The notes: generated by a model from the sequence alone, not told the origin. 58,388 nt of DNA from Burkholderiaceae bacterium (GCA_031291325.1 JARLJG010000017.1:1-58388); one strand, 5' to 3'. Counted from the stretch's first letter, positions 47,165 through 55,115 are shown. Translations and numbers: made by a program.

Positions 47165-47752
47165 ATGGAAGCACTGCACATCATCGGCGATGAGCACCAG
47201 TCGCTGGCCGCTATCCTGCACGCCATCCGCTTCATGCTCAAGGAAATTTCGGCCGGCAAGCTTGCAGCCGACCTGGCGCTTTTCCAGGCGATGGTGCATT
47301 ATCTCGATGCCTATGCCGAGAAGCGCCATCACCCGAAGGAAGACCTGCTGTTTCACCGGCTCCAGGAGCGCACGGAGGAGGGCGCCGAGGCATTGGCCAC
47401 GCTTGGCCGGCAGCACGCTGCCGCGCCTCAGCGCATAGCGGCATTGGAGGAGGCGCTTGCCTGCTTTGTCGGCGACCCCGGTCGTTTCGACGAATTTGCC
47501 AAGGCCTTCGATGCCTACGCCGAGTTCTACCGGGAGCACATGATGCTCGAGGAAGACATCGTCCTGCCCTTGCTGCGCGCCCATCTGCGCGCCGACGACT
47601 GGGCCGAACTGGATGCCTCCTTCCGTGCCGAGATGGCCGTCAATTCCGGCAAGGACGGCGCGTCGGAGAATTTTTCAGCGCTCTTCTCGCGCTTGGTCGA
47701 TTGCGCCCCGGCGCCGATCGGCTTTGGCCCGCGCCCTTTTGTCAACCGATAA
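47165..47752 (+). CDS. hemerythrin-like (HHE) protein
   Basis: 195 residues, helical, without signal peptide. Potential diiron ligands appear in order: His in 'IIGDEHQSLAAIL', His in 'MVHYLD' and 'KRHHPKEDLLF', His in 'LGRQHAA' and His/Glu in 'YREHMMLEEDIVLPLL', the standard HHE arrangement. HHE proteins bind O2 or handle iron, NO or oxidative stress. Placed between LivF and mhpC inside a meta-cleavage operon that uses two O2-dependent enzymes, it may store or deliver O2 or protect the Fe(II) of MhpB; this is inferred from position only. It starts 20 bp after livF. Confidence 0.85.
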   Translation: MEALHIIGDEHQSLAAILHAIRFMLKEISAGKLAADLALFQAMVHYLDAYAEKRHHPKEDLLFHRLQERTEEGAEALATLGRQHAAAPQRIAALEEALACFVGDPGRFDEFAKAFDAYAEFYREHMMLEEDIVLPLLRAHLRADDWAELDASFRAEMAVNSGKDGASENFSALFSRLVDCAPAPIGFGPRPFVNR

Positions 47753-47782
47753 CATTCAATTATTCAAGATAGGAAACATCCC

Positions 47783-48646
47783 ATGAGCACTACACCCCTG
47801 ACCGAAGCTACCACCAGCAAGTTCGTCCGCATCAAGGAGGGCGAGCTTGACCTGCAACTGCATTACAACGACTGCGGCAGCGGCGCCGAGACGGTCGTCA
47901 TGCTGCACGGCTCCGGCCCCGGCGCCAGCGGATGGGCCAATTTCAACCGCAACGTCGAGCCGCTCGTTGCCGCCGGCTACCGCGTGATCCTGATGGACTG
48001 CCCGGGCTGGAGCAAGAGCGACCCCATCGTCTGCACCGGTTCGCGCTCGGACCTCAACGGCCGCGCCTTGAAGGGCTTGCTCGACGCGGTCGGTCTCGAC
48101 AAGGTGCACATCATCGGCAACTCGATGGGCGGACACAGCGCCGTCGCTTTCGCCCTGGCCAACCCGAAACGCGTCGGCAAGCTCGTCCTGATGGGCGGCG
48201 GCACCGGCGGCCCGAGCCAGTTCGTGCCGATGCCGACCGAAGGCATCAAGCTTATTCAAGCCTTGTATCGCGAGCCGAGCGTCGAGAACCTGAAGCGGAT
48301 GATGGCAGTGTTCGTCTATGACTCCAGCGGCCTGACCGAAGAGCTGTATCAGACCCGTCTCGACAACATGCTGGCGCGTCGCGACCACCTGGAAAACTTC
48401 GTCAAGAGCCATGCCGCCAATCCCAAACAGTTCACCGACTACGGTCCGCGTCTCGGCGAAATCGCCGCGCCGGCCCTGATTATCTGGGGCCGCGACGACC
48501 GCTTCGTGCCGATGGATGTCGGCCTGCGCCTGGTCTGGGGCATGCAGAATGCGGAAATGCATATCTTCAACCGCTGCGGTCACTGGGCGCAGTGGGAGCA
48601 TGCCGAGAAGTTTAATCGCATGGTGTTGGACTTCTTGACGCACTAA
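47783..48646 (+). CDS. mhpC: meta-cleavage product hydrolase
   Basis: 287 residues, alpha/beta hydrolase fold like E. coli MhpC. The nucleophile Ser is in '[14 protein letters not shown]', the Asp in '[13 protein letters not shown]' and the His in '[16 protein letters not shown]'; all are present. It hydrolyses the ring-cleavage product to 2-oxopent-4-enoate and a dicarboxylic acid (succinate for the 3-hydroxyphenylpropionate route). It closes the operon. No strong terminator was seen in the next 200 bases. Confidence 0.94.
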   Translation: MSTTPLTEATTSKFVRIKEGELDLQLHYNDCGSGAETVVMLHGSGPGASGWANFNRNVEPLVAAGYRVILMDCPGWSKSDPIVCTGSRSDLNGRALKGLLDAVGLDKVHIIGNSMGGHSAVAFALANPKRVGKLVLMGGGTGGPSQFVPMPTEGIKLIQALYREPSVENLKRMMAVFVYDSSGLTEELYQTRLDNMLARRDHLENFVKSHAANPKQFTDYGPRLGEIAAPALIIWGRDDRFVPMDVGLRLVWGMQNAEMHIFNRCGHWAQWEHAEKFNRMVLDFLTH

Positions 48647-49395
48647 GCTGCACGCCTTTATCTGTCTTGCCTGGGCGGCGCGCACGGTCTTGTTTCTCGA
48701 ATATTTTTGCCAAGCGAAGTGAGGTTTTCCAAAATTTTGTACGCTGACCAAGATCGTCTACTGGCGATGACTTTGTCGCCAGGTTGCACCGCAATCGACA
48801 CGACCTAATCGGCCTGGCCCTTGCGGTCGAGCATATTTCCTTGGGAGTAGCGCTTGGCCGGCACTCTGTGGGATTTCTGAGCCAGTGGCAGGGAAAGCCG
48901 CGCTTTCTGACAGTGGCAGCGCAGTATGATGGATATGGGATCTTCAGCGGCAAGCCGACACGATGGGCCAGGTTTCGGATCGTTCAGGATTTCTGGCAAC
49001 TCACTATATAAAATTGCATGTGGCGACGCACAACATACACAATGCCAGCCATATACCGCCCGAAATCCTCGAACGGTCAAGAACGACCCAACGCGGAAGT
49101 CCGGACCGAACCGGCCAACGGCGGCAATCCAGCGTTTTGCGGTCAGTGTGAAATTTCTCCCAATGGCCGGTCACGCGGCAGAGCGGAAAATGCCCGGTAT
49201 CGGGCCGACCGACCACAACCCCGTCATTGCAGTCCGTGAAGACTTGCTGTTGCCTGGAAGACAATTTCACAATGAATTGGCATTTGGGCGAAAAGCGAGT
49301 GAGCCAGATCCGAAGTCAAGTTTGTTGCTCATTAGAAACCAAGCATTCAAGCCTTGATGCGCGTTGTTTACTTTGATATGTCGGAATTTTTTGTA
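48647..49395. other. gene-free stretch between mhpC and mosB
   Basis: Roughly 750 bases with only short, low-quality open frames on both strands (for example 48926-49357 plus and 49004-49270 minus), none with family resemblance or a convincing ribosome-binding site. It marks the boundary between the aromatic operon and the nitrogen-fixation island. Confidence 0.4.
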
Positions 49396-49423
49396 ATTTT
49401 AATCCAGCACATTGGATTAAAAT
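49396..49423. promoter_or_regulatory. perfect inverted repeat upstream of mosB, candidate operator
   Basis: ATTTTAATCC and GGATTAAAAT are exact reverse complements (10 bp) separated by 8 bases, 39 bp before the mosB start. A TACAAT hexamer overlaps its right end. It does not match the ModE consensus. A dimeric regulator controlling molybdenum storage is an inference. Confidence 0.5.
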
Positions 49424-49462
49424 ACAATAGCCGACTTGAAAAGAAACAACGAAAGGGATCCC

Positions 49463-50275
49463 ATGACCAACACGACAGGGGCGCTCGAAGAGCTCCTCAT
49501 GCAGCGATCGCTGACCGACGCGCAACTTCAGGCCGCGGCGGCGGCGGCGGCGGACTTCCGAATATTGCCGGATGCAACGGTGATCAAGATCGGCGGGCAG
49601 AGCATCATCGACCGCGGTCGCGCGGCCGTCTACCCCCTCGTGGACGAGATCGTCGCCGTTCGCAAGAATCACAAGCTGCTCATAGGAACCGGTGCCGGCA
49701 CCCGCGCCCGGCATCTCTATTCGATCGCGGCGGGGCTTGGTTTGCCGGCGGGCGTGCTCTCGCAACTTGGCGCCTCGGTTGCCGATCAGAACGCTGCCAT
49801 GCTTGGACAGCTCCTCGCCAAGCACGGCATCTCCGTGGTCGAGGCCGCCGGACTCTCGGCGTTGCCGCTCTACCTTGCCGAAGTGAATGCCGTCATTTTC
49901 AGCGGCATGCCGCCCTATAAGCTCTGGATGCGGCCCCCTGCCGAGGGCGTCATCCCGCCCTATCGCACCGACGCCGGCTGCTTCCTTCTGGCCGAGCAGT
50001 TCGGCTGCAAGGCCATGATCTTCGTGAAAGATGAAGACGGCCTCTTCACCGCGAATCCGAAGACCTCGAAAGACGCCACCTTCATCCCGAAGATCTCGGT
50101 TGACGAGATGAAAGCAAAGGGTCTGCACGATTCCATCCTCGAATTCCCGGTGCTCGACTTGCTGCAGGCGGCGCACCACATCCGCCAGGTGCAGATTGTC
50201 AACGGCCTAGTCCCCGGCAACTTGACTCGCGCGCTCGCGGGCGAGCATGTCGGCACCATCATCACCGCACGCTGA
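49463..50275 (+). CDS. mosB: molybdenum storage protein, beta subunit
   Basis: 270 residues from ATG 49463, with a GAAAGGGA site. It is very close to Azotobacter MosB over its whole length: '[20 protein letters not shown]', '[21 protein letters not shown]', '[23 protein letters not shown]', '[11 protein letters not shown]' and '[23 protein letters not shown]' in the form '[20 protein letters not shown]'. The fold is the amino-acid kinase (UMP kinase) type. With MosA it forms an (alpha-beta)3 cage that stores molybdenum as polyoxomolybdate using ATP. It is followed by mosA after 10 bp. Presence of MoSto signals high Mo demand for nitrogenase. Confidence 0.95.
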   Translation: MTNTTGALEELLMQRSLTDAQLQAAAAAAADFRILPDATVIKIGGQSIIDRGRAAVYPLVDEIVAVRKNHKLLIGTGAGTRARHLYSIAAGLGLPAGVLSQLGASVADQNAAMLGQLLAKHGISVVEAAGLSALPLYLAEVNAVIFSGMPPYKLWMRPPAEGVIPPYRTDAGCFLLAEQFGCKAMIFVKDEDGLFTANPKTSKDATFIPKISVDEMKAKGLHDSILEFPVLDLLQAAHHIRQVQIVNGLVPGNLTRALAGEHVGTIITAR

Positions 50276-50285
50276 GAACCCCATC

Positions 50286-51122
50286 ATGGCTGACACCACA
50301 AACAACATCAAGCACGTCGCTTCGCCCCTCGCGCGCCAGACCCTTCAGGACGCCGATCTGACCCGTCCGGTTGCGGGCGGACGGCCAATCCGGCTCCTTC
50401 CCTGGCTTCAGGTCGTGAAGATCGGCGGGCGCTCCATCATGGACCGTGGCCGCGATGCGATTCTCCCGATCGTGGATGAGATTCGCAAGCTGCTGCCCGA
50501 GCATCGCCTGTTGATTCTGACCGGCGCCGGCATCCGCGCCCGCCATCTCTACAGCGTCGGCCTCGACCTCGGACTGCCGGTCGGCTCGCTTGCCCCGCTC
50601 GCTGCGAGCGAGGCTGGCCAGAACGGCCATATGCTTGCTTCGCTGCTGGCGCCGGAGGGCGTCTCCTACGTCGAGCACCCGACGCTCAATAGTCAGCTTG
50701 CGATTCACCTCTCGGCGGCCCGCGCGGTCGTGGGCAGTGCGTTTCCTCCGTATCACCACCACGAATTCCCGACCTCGCGCATCCCGCATCACCGTGCCGA
50801 CACGGGCGCATTTTTGCTTGCCGACGCGCTCGGCGCGGCCGGCCTCACGATTGTGGAGGACGTGGACGGGGTGTACACAACCGATCCCCATGGCCCCGCT
50901 GGAGATCAGGCTCAGTTTCTGCGCGAGACGAGCGCCGTAGAGCTCGCAAAGCTGCCGGGTACGCTGCCTGTCGACCGTGCGCTTCTTGAGGTCATGGCGA
51001 CTGCGCGCCACCTTGAGCGCGTGCAGGTCGTAAACGGACTCGTGCCGGGCCGGTTGACCGCTGCGCTGCGCGGCGAGCATGTCGGGACGATCATTACTAC
51101 TGGCGCGCGCCCTGTGGCTTGA
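50286..51122 (+). CDS. mosA: molybdenum storage protein, alpha subunit
   Basis: 278 residues from ATG 50286. It is strongly like Azotobacter MosA: '[20 protein letters not shown]', '[20 protein letters not shown]', '[24 protein letters not shown]', '[20 protein letters not shown]' and '[20 protein letters not shown]'. The 'PPYHHHEFP' His cluster corresponds to the polyoxomolybdate-binding site of the alpha subunit. It forms the storage cage with MosB. No other Mo gene (modABC, modE) is in the window. Confidence 0.95.
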   Translation: MADTTNNIKHVASPLARQTLQDADLTRPVAGGRPIRLLPWLQVVKIGGRSIMDRGRDAILPIVDEIRKLLPEHRLLILTGAGIRARHLYSVGLDLGLPVGSLAPLAASEAGQNGHMLASLLAPEGVSYVEHPTLNSQLAIHLSAARAVVGSAFPPYHHHEFPTSRIPHHRADTGAFLLADALGAAGLTIVEDVDGVYTTDPHGPAGDQAQFLRETSAVELAKLPGTLPVDRALLEVMATARHLERVQVVNGLVPGRLTAALRGEHVGTIITTGARPVA

Positions 51123-51202
51123 CCGCACACTAGCGCAAGCGGCTCCCGGGCCGCCTCCAGCCGTAGGCACACTTCATAATTTACGGCGCCTTCGCGCAAG
51201 GT

Positions 51203-51229
51203 CGTTACCGGTCCAACGGACCGGTAACG
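51203..51229. terminator. strong hairpin downstream of mosBA, possible terminator
   Basis: CGTTACCGGTCC and GGACCGGTAACG form a perfect 12-bp stem with a 3-base loop, 81 bp after the mosA stop. There is no T-run on either side, so it may be a rho-dependent/3' stabilising hairpin or an operator. The 51230-51509 stretch shows no gene. Confidence 0.45.
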
Positions 51230-51509
51230 GGCGCCGCATCGCATCGCCATACGATGCAGCAAGCTTTGCAATCGGCGAAGGTCCGCCACATTGACGTCGC
51301 CTAAGCACGCTGCCATGCCGCGCACCGGTCGCACGTTCCACCAGCATCTCTTCAAAAACCGTTGCATCGACGGCATCGCAGGTCGCCTTGCACGAAAGTG
51401 AAACTGCGATTGCCGTTGGCTGACCTCTCCTCAACGCAAGTTCGATGCCATCAATCGATAGATCAAAATGCACAAAAAGCAACCTGGCGTTGGATACCTT
51501 CTCTCGTTA

Positions 51510-51525
51510 TGTCGTAAAGCATACA
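51510..51525. promoter_or_regulatory. NifA-type upstream activator site 1
   Basis: TGTCGTAAAGCATACA fits TGT-N10-ACA exactly. It is centred about 150 bp before the -24/-12 promoter at 51660, a normal NifA distance. Confidence 0.7.
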
Positions 51526-51529
51526 ACGA

Positions 51530-51545
51530 TGTAGCAAATGCCACA
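51530..51545. promoter_or_regulatory. NifA-type upstream activator site 2
   Basis: TGTAGCAAATGCCACA fits TGT-N10-ACA exactly and is offset by exactly 20 bp from site 1, close to two helical turns, so both would face the same side. Confidence 0.7.
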
Positions 51546-51659
51546 TTGGTTTCTTGGCGCTAGATCATACCGATTGACACCGGTCCGTTCCGAATGAATC
51601 CCAGGCAATCCATAAGGAAATTGTCAATTTGCTCGGCATCAAGGCCGGTTTTCGCAAGT

Positions 51660-51674
51660 GGGCACATTGTTTGC
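51660..51674 (+). promoter_or_regulatory. sigma-54 (-24/-12) promoter of the globin gene
   Basis: GGGCACATTGTTTGC compared with TGGCAC-N5-TTGC: one mismatch (first T). The invariant GG and GC are 10 bp apart as required. The gene start is 60 bp downstream. Confidence 0.7.
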
Positions 51675-51734
51675 GTAATAGCCAGCAGGTAATCGCGCGA
51701 GATGAATGGGTTAATTCCAGAAAGGAAATTTGCC

Positions 51735-52373
51735 ATGTGTGCTTCTACTCCACCGCCCGCCGACCGGCACCTATCGTTGATAAGTTCCGACGGACATACG
51801 GCATGTGCTTGTTCCAGCAGCAACGAACCGCTGCCGGTAGGCGACGAAGTGCGCTGGAAAGACGGCTTTTCCGACATGAACTTTCCGCCTGTCCCTTTCC
51901 CATCGCGCAAGGTTTTCGCCGCGGCGGGCGAGCCCATGCTGCGCACCTTGGTGCAACGGCATCATGAAAGATTGCGCGACACCGGCATTGGCCATCTTTT
52001 TCCAAAAGATGACGAACGATTTGCCGCAGGTATTCAGAAGGCGGCGGATTTCATGGTCGAGGCCACCGGAGGCCCGGCCAACCCAAGCCGGCCGCAAGCG
52101 CAGGGCTGCATGCGGACCCGCCACTTCCCCTTTACCATCGACGAAGCGGCGCGCGACATTTGGCTGGCGCAATTATTGTTGGCTATGGAAGATGTCGCAT
52201 TTCCCGACAATGTCAGGATGGAGTTCTGGAATTGGGTCGAAGCGTTCTCGGTTCGCATGATCAACCGCCGCACGACCAAGGCCGCGCCACGCCGCTATTC
52301 ACTGGAGGAAGCGCCAGCCGCGCTGCAGCCATTTATGACTACGCCGCGCAGAGCCGTCATGTGTCCGCGATAA
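51735..52373 (+). CDS. truncated haemoglobin (group 2-like) of the nitrogen-fixation island
   Basis: 212 residues from ATG 51735, with an AAAGGA site at good spacing. The first ~50 residues are polar with several Cys (MCAS..., HTACACSSS), unlike normal truncated globins of 120-140 residues. The globin part (about 55-180) includes 'MLRTLVQRHHERLRDTGIGHLFPKDDERF', 'MRTRHFPFTIDEAARDIWLAQLLLAM' and 'VRMEFWNWVEAFSVRMINR'; the 'RHFPFTIDEAARDIWL' segment is typical of group 2 globins and contains the likely proximal His. Expression from a sigma-54 promoter with two NifA-type sites suggests O2 or NO handling during nitrogen fixation, comparable to GlbN in the nif region of Nostoc commune. The N-terminal extension is unexplained. 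Confidence 0.82.
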   Translation: MCASTPPPADRHLSLISSDGHTACACSSSNEPLPVGDEVRWKDGFSDMNFPPVPFPSRKVFAAAGEPMLRTLVQRHHERLRDTGIGHLFPKDDERFAAGIQKAADFMVEATGGPANPSRPQAQGCMRTRHFPFTIDEAARDIWLAQLLLAMEDVAFPDNVRMEFWNWVEAFSVRMINRRTTKAAPRRYSLEEAPAALQPFMTTPRRAVMCPR

Positions 52374-52455
52374 GCGGAATGACGACGCCATCAGTCCAGC
52401 ATTGCATAGGCAACTTCAGAAAGCCGGTCGATATCCAGCGCGAGTATGAAGTCGA

Positions 52456-52821
52456 TTAATCGAACTTGCAAGCATGGGTCGACAGTAAATGCCAGGCCAA
52501 AAGCGATTTTTCCACCGGCTCGAAAGCATACGCATCGACGGGTTCAATCCCGGCGCCAAGTAGCTTTTTTCGCGGGCCGTCGCCTACGCGCGCGACGAAC
52601 AGGGCGCGGCAATCGGCCAGTGCCCTGAGTATCACGTCGCGCTTGTCCTCATCCCCATAGCCTCCCTGACAATAATGCTCGACGATGCGCGTTTCCAAAC
52701 GGCTGACGCCGGCCGGGCCGACGTCGTAGACACTGAATTCGTCCGCATGTCCGAAATGCTCGTCGATCTTTTCGCCGTTTTTTGTCGCCACTGCTACTCT
52801 TATTTTCTTTTCATCGGTCAT
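52456..52821 (-). CDS. NifX/NafY-family iron-molybdenum cofactor-binding protein
   Basis: 121 residues from ATG 52821 (GGAG site; ATG 52839 is the alternative). 'RVAVATKNGEKIDEHFGHADEFSVYDV' is the hallmark of the NifX/NifB-C/VnfX domain, and 'DVILRALADCRALFVARVGDGPRKKLLGAGIEPVDA' completes it. Such proteins bind nitrogenase cofactor or its precursor. The gene follows the sigma-54 activator gene by 39 bp on the same strand, so it is probably co-transcribed. Which nitrogenase it serves (Mo, V or Fe) cannot be told. Confidence 0.82.
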   Translation of the reverse strand: MTDEKKIRVAVATKNGEKIDEHFGHADEFSVYDVGPAGVSRLETRIVEHYCQGGYGDEDKRDVILRALADCRALFVARVGDGPRKKLLGAGIEPVDAYAFEPVEKSLLAWHLLSTHACKFD

Positions 52822-52860
52822 TTTCGATATCTCCGGCATGTCGTTCTGTTGCCTAGTCCG

Positions 52861-54501
52861 TCACTTATAGTCCTTGGGGTCCAACTGGTACTTGGCGATG
52901 CGCAACCCGAGAATGCGTCTGGTCAATCCGAGTTGGGTCGCCGCATCGGTCATGTTGCCATGATGCGCCTTCAGCGCTTCGATAATCATTTCGTATTCCA
53001 TCACATTCAGCCGGGCTTCCAGGCTGCCTTCCGAGGAAGTTGCCGAGATGACCGGCGTCTGTAACGAAGGCGGGAAGTTGTAGCCGTGGATCACGCCATC
53101 TTCCGACAAAATGACCGCGCGCTCGATGACGTTTTCCAGTTCGCGCACATTGCCGGGCCAGTGATAACACAGCAACAGGTTGATGGCCGGCGTCGAGATG
53201 CGGCGCGCGTCGATCCCCATTTCCGCTGCAAACTTGATCACGAAGTAATCCGCCAATGCAATCACATCGTTGCCGCGATCCCTCAACGGCGGAATAGTGA
53301 TTGGAAACACATTCAAGCGATAATACAGGTCTTCGCGGAACGTATTGTTCGCCACCATTTCCGACAAATCGCGATTGGTTGCGGCGAGTATCCGTATATC
53401 GACCTTGATCGGCGTATTGCCGCCCACGCGCTCGAAGGTCTTTTCCTGCAATACGCGAAGCAGCTTCGCCTGCATCGGCAAGGTCAGTTCGCCAACTTCA
53501 TCGAGGAAGATCGTGCCGCCATCGGCTTCTTCAAACCGGCCTTTGCGCAAACCTACCGCGCCGGTAAACGAGCCTTTTTCATGCCCGAACAGCTCGCTTT
53601 CGATCACGCTTTCCGGCAGCGCCGCGCAATTGAACTTGATGAACGGGCCATTTGCATTGGTGCTGTTGTGGTGAATCGCGTTGGCCACCAATTCCTTGCC
53701 GACTCCGCTTTCGCCAAGAATCAATACGGTAGTTCTCGAGCGCGTGATTTTCTCGATCAATTTGTACACGTCTTGCATCGGCTTGGAGTTGCCGATGATA
53801 TTGGTCGGCTTGAATTTGGCCTGCAACTCGGAACGCAAGCGCTGGTTTTCGTTTTGCAGCGCGACCTTTTCGACGTTTTCCAGCAAGTACAACTCGACCG
53901 CCTGCGCCGTGGTGGCGGCAAGAATCGACAATACTTCGACATCCAGTTTCAACAGGCTGCGGTTATCGTATTTGCGCTCGGCGCTGATGGTTCCCATGAC
54001 CTTTTTGCCGCGCTTGATGGGCACGCAAATGAAAGACAGTCTGGCGTCTCCAGGCTTGAAGCTCTTGGTGCGGTTAAGAAAGGCCGGCTCGTCCGAGATG
54101 CGTGGCGCGACGAAGGCTTCCCCGCTTTCCACCACCTTGCCGGTAATGCCTTCGCCGAGGTAATAGATGCCGCGCGCGGCCTCTTCATCGGTCAGACCGA
54201 AGCTATCGTGGATGAATATCTTTCCGGTGCCGGCGTCGAAAAGGCTAATCATCCCCCGCAGAACCTTCATGTGACGGCGCATCAGTTGCAGGAGAATTTT
54301 CAGGATATTCTCCAACCCCTCGTTTTCCGCTGCAATTCGGCTCATTTCATACAACATCGGCAACAAGTCGGTGCGGCACTCGCCAAAATCGCATTCGCAA
54401 TAATGCGGCGTGACATCGACTGCCGCCTTCTCGTTGGCCGGTTCGATTTTATGAGCGGGCAGTTCGTCAAGCACAGCGACAATAGGTAGGGGTGAATTCA
54501 C
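52861..54501 (-). CDS. VnfA/AnfA-type sigma-54-dependent activator of nitrogenase genes
   Basis: 546 residues from GTG 54501, chosen because a GGAGTC site precedes it; a longer frame starts at 54549. A CxCx4C motif (YCECDFGECRTDLLP, Cys near residues 35, 37, 42) matches the Fe-S-binding N-terminus of Azotobacter VnfA/AnfA. A GAF domain (about 60-220) follows, with 'EGITGKVVESGEAFVAPRISDEPAFLNRT'. The AAA+ domain has Walker A 'GESGVGKE', the sigma-54-contact loop 'GSFTGAV' (Ser instead of Ala), Walker B 'GTIFLDEVGEL' and 'NVRELENVIERAVIL'. A C-terminal helix-turn-helix ends the protein. Overall it is closer to VnfA than to NifA, hinting at an alternative nitrogenase, though its target cannot be decided from sequence. 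Confidence 0.85.
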   Translation of the reverse strand: MNSPLPIVAVLDELPAHKIEPANEKAAVDVTPHYCECDFGECRTDLLPMLYEMSRIAAENEGLENILKILLQLMRRHMKVLRGMISLFDAGTGKIFIHDSFGLTDEEAARGIYYLGEGITGKVVESGEAFVAPRISDEPAFLNRTKSFKPGDARLSFICVPIKRGKKVMGTISAERKYDNRSLLKLDVEVLSILAATTAQAVELYLLENVEKVALQNENQRLRSELQAKFKPTNIIGNSKPMQDVYKLIEKITRSRTTVLILGESGVGKELVANAIHHNSTNANGPFIKFNCAALPESVIESELFGHEKGSFTGAVGLRKGRFEEADGGTIFLDEVGELTLPMQAKLLRVLQEKTFERVGGNTPIKVDIRILAATNRDLSEMVANNTFREDLYYRLNVFPITIPPLRDRGNDVIALADYFVIKFAAEMGIDARRISTPAINLLLCYHWPGNVRELENVIERAVILSEDGVIHGYNFPPSLQTPVISATSSEGSLEARLNVMEYEMIIEALKAHHGNMTDAATQLGLTRRILGLRIAKYQLDPKDYK

Positions 54502-54619
54502 AGGGACTCCAGTCGACAATGCGGCTCGCAGGTGAATTTCAAAAAGCAAAATATATGCCCGTAATATATAAATGTTTATAGCGAGGAAATGCCGATTTCA
54601 GCGCCTGGCCGGCAGGCGG

Positions 54620-54634
54620 TGGCACGAAGATTGC
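54620..54634 (+). promoter_or_regulatory. sigma-54 (-24/-12) promoter of the Nif11 gene
   Basis: TGGCACGAAGATTGC is an exact TGGCAC-N5-TTGC. The gene starts 56 bp downstream. I found no TGT-N10-ACA or GTAC-N6-GTAC in the ~180 bp upstream. It differs by one base from the promoter at 55041. Confidence 0.85.
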
Positions 54635-54689
54635 CACTGATCCGGCGTTCAGGCCGATTGCGCCTGCCACCGCTTTTATCGAGGCCACT

Positions 54690-54884
54690 ATGTCCGTCCC
54701 TTCTGCCAAAGCCTATATCACCCGCATGCGCGAAGACGCGCCTTTTCGCACAATCGTCAACGACACGCAGGATGAAGCCGCCAACTGGGCGTTTTTGCGC
54801 CAAAGCGGATACGAATTCACCCTGCAAGAATTCAGGGAAGCGCAGGACGAGATCTATCGCGAATATGGCATCACGCCGATGTAG
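54690..54884 (+). CDS. Nif11-domain small protein
   Basis: 64 residues reading MSVPSAKAYITRMREDAPFR, ... ANWAFLRQSGYEFTLQEFRE, ending EYGITPM. The pattern (short N-terminal helix, 'FR.IV', then 'L...GYEFT..EF..A') matches the Nif11 family. In other bacteria Nif11 domains form leader peptides of RiPPs, but no modification enzyme is encoded nearby, and the gene name reflects nif-linked copies of unknown role. An exact -24/-12 promoter precedes it, so expression during nitrogen fixation is very likely. It stands alone between two regulatory regions. Confidence 0.8.
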   Translation: MSVPSAKAYITRMREDAPFRTIVNDTQDEAANWAFLRQSGYEFTLQEFREAQDEIYREYGITPM

Positions 54885-54900
54885 CGCACGTAACGACGAT

Positions 54901-54945
54901 GTACGTTTCTGTCGCGCAAGCGATCCGATGCGTACATTTTTGAAC
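54901..54945. promoter_or_regulatory. GTAC-type half-site repeats upstream of the importer
   Basis: GTACGTTTCTGTCG (54901-54914) and GTACATTTTTGAAC (54932-54945) resemble the VnfA site GTAC-N6-GTAC with one imperfect half each. They lie 155 and 110 bp before the -24 element. They are candidate binding sites for the VnfA-like protein; the match is partial. Confidence 0.35.
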
Positions 54946-54973
54946 GATGTATTGGCTGGAATCCGCCAAATTG

Positions 54974-54989
54974 TGTGCATGCCGGAACA
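54974..54989. promoter_or_regulatory. NifA-type upstream activator site of the importer
   Basis: TGTGCATGCCGGAACA fits TGT-N10-ACA and is centred about 60 bp before the -24 element at 55041. The same bases include GTGCATGCCGGAAC, which resembles a VnfA half-site pattern (GTAC-N6-GAAC), so the activator cannot be decided. Confidence 0.55.
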
Positions 54990-55040
54990 AATCTCGTGAA
55001 ATGTTCGCCCGCGTCGCGAATTTGCTATGGATCGGTATCG

Positions 55041-55055
55041 TGGCACGAAGGTTGC
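55041..55055 (+). promoter_or_regulatory. sigma-54 (-24/-12) promoter of the PhnCDE-type importer
   Basis: TGGCACGAAGGTTGC, exact TGGCAC-N5-TTGC. It differs by one base from the Nif11 promoter (TGGCACGAAGATTGC). The first gene starts 61 bp downstream. Confidence 0.85.
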
Positions 55056-55115
55056 GATACTTCATTTCACGAATCCAGTGATACGCACGGTCGATCGCGG
55101 CAACGGGAGGTGAAA

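Noticed and set aside
48926-49357. 143-codon open frame between mhpC and mosB
   Set aside because: No ribosome-binding site, no hydrophobic or family pattern, and competing open frames on the other strand of equal quality.
54540-54619. possible NifA or VnfA site before the Nif11 promoter
   Set aside because: The only TGT (54573) is not followed by ACA at N10, and no GTAC-N6-GTAC is present, although the -24/-12 promoter is exact.
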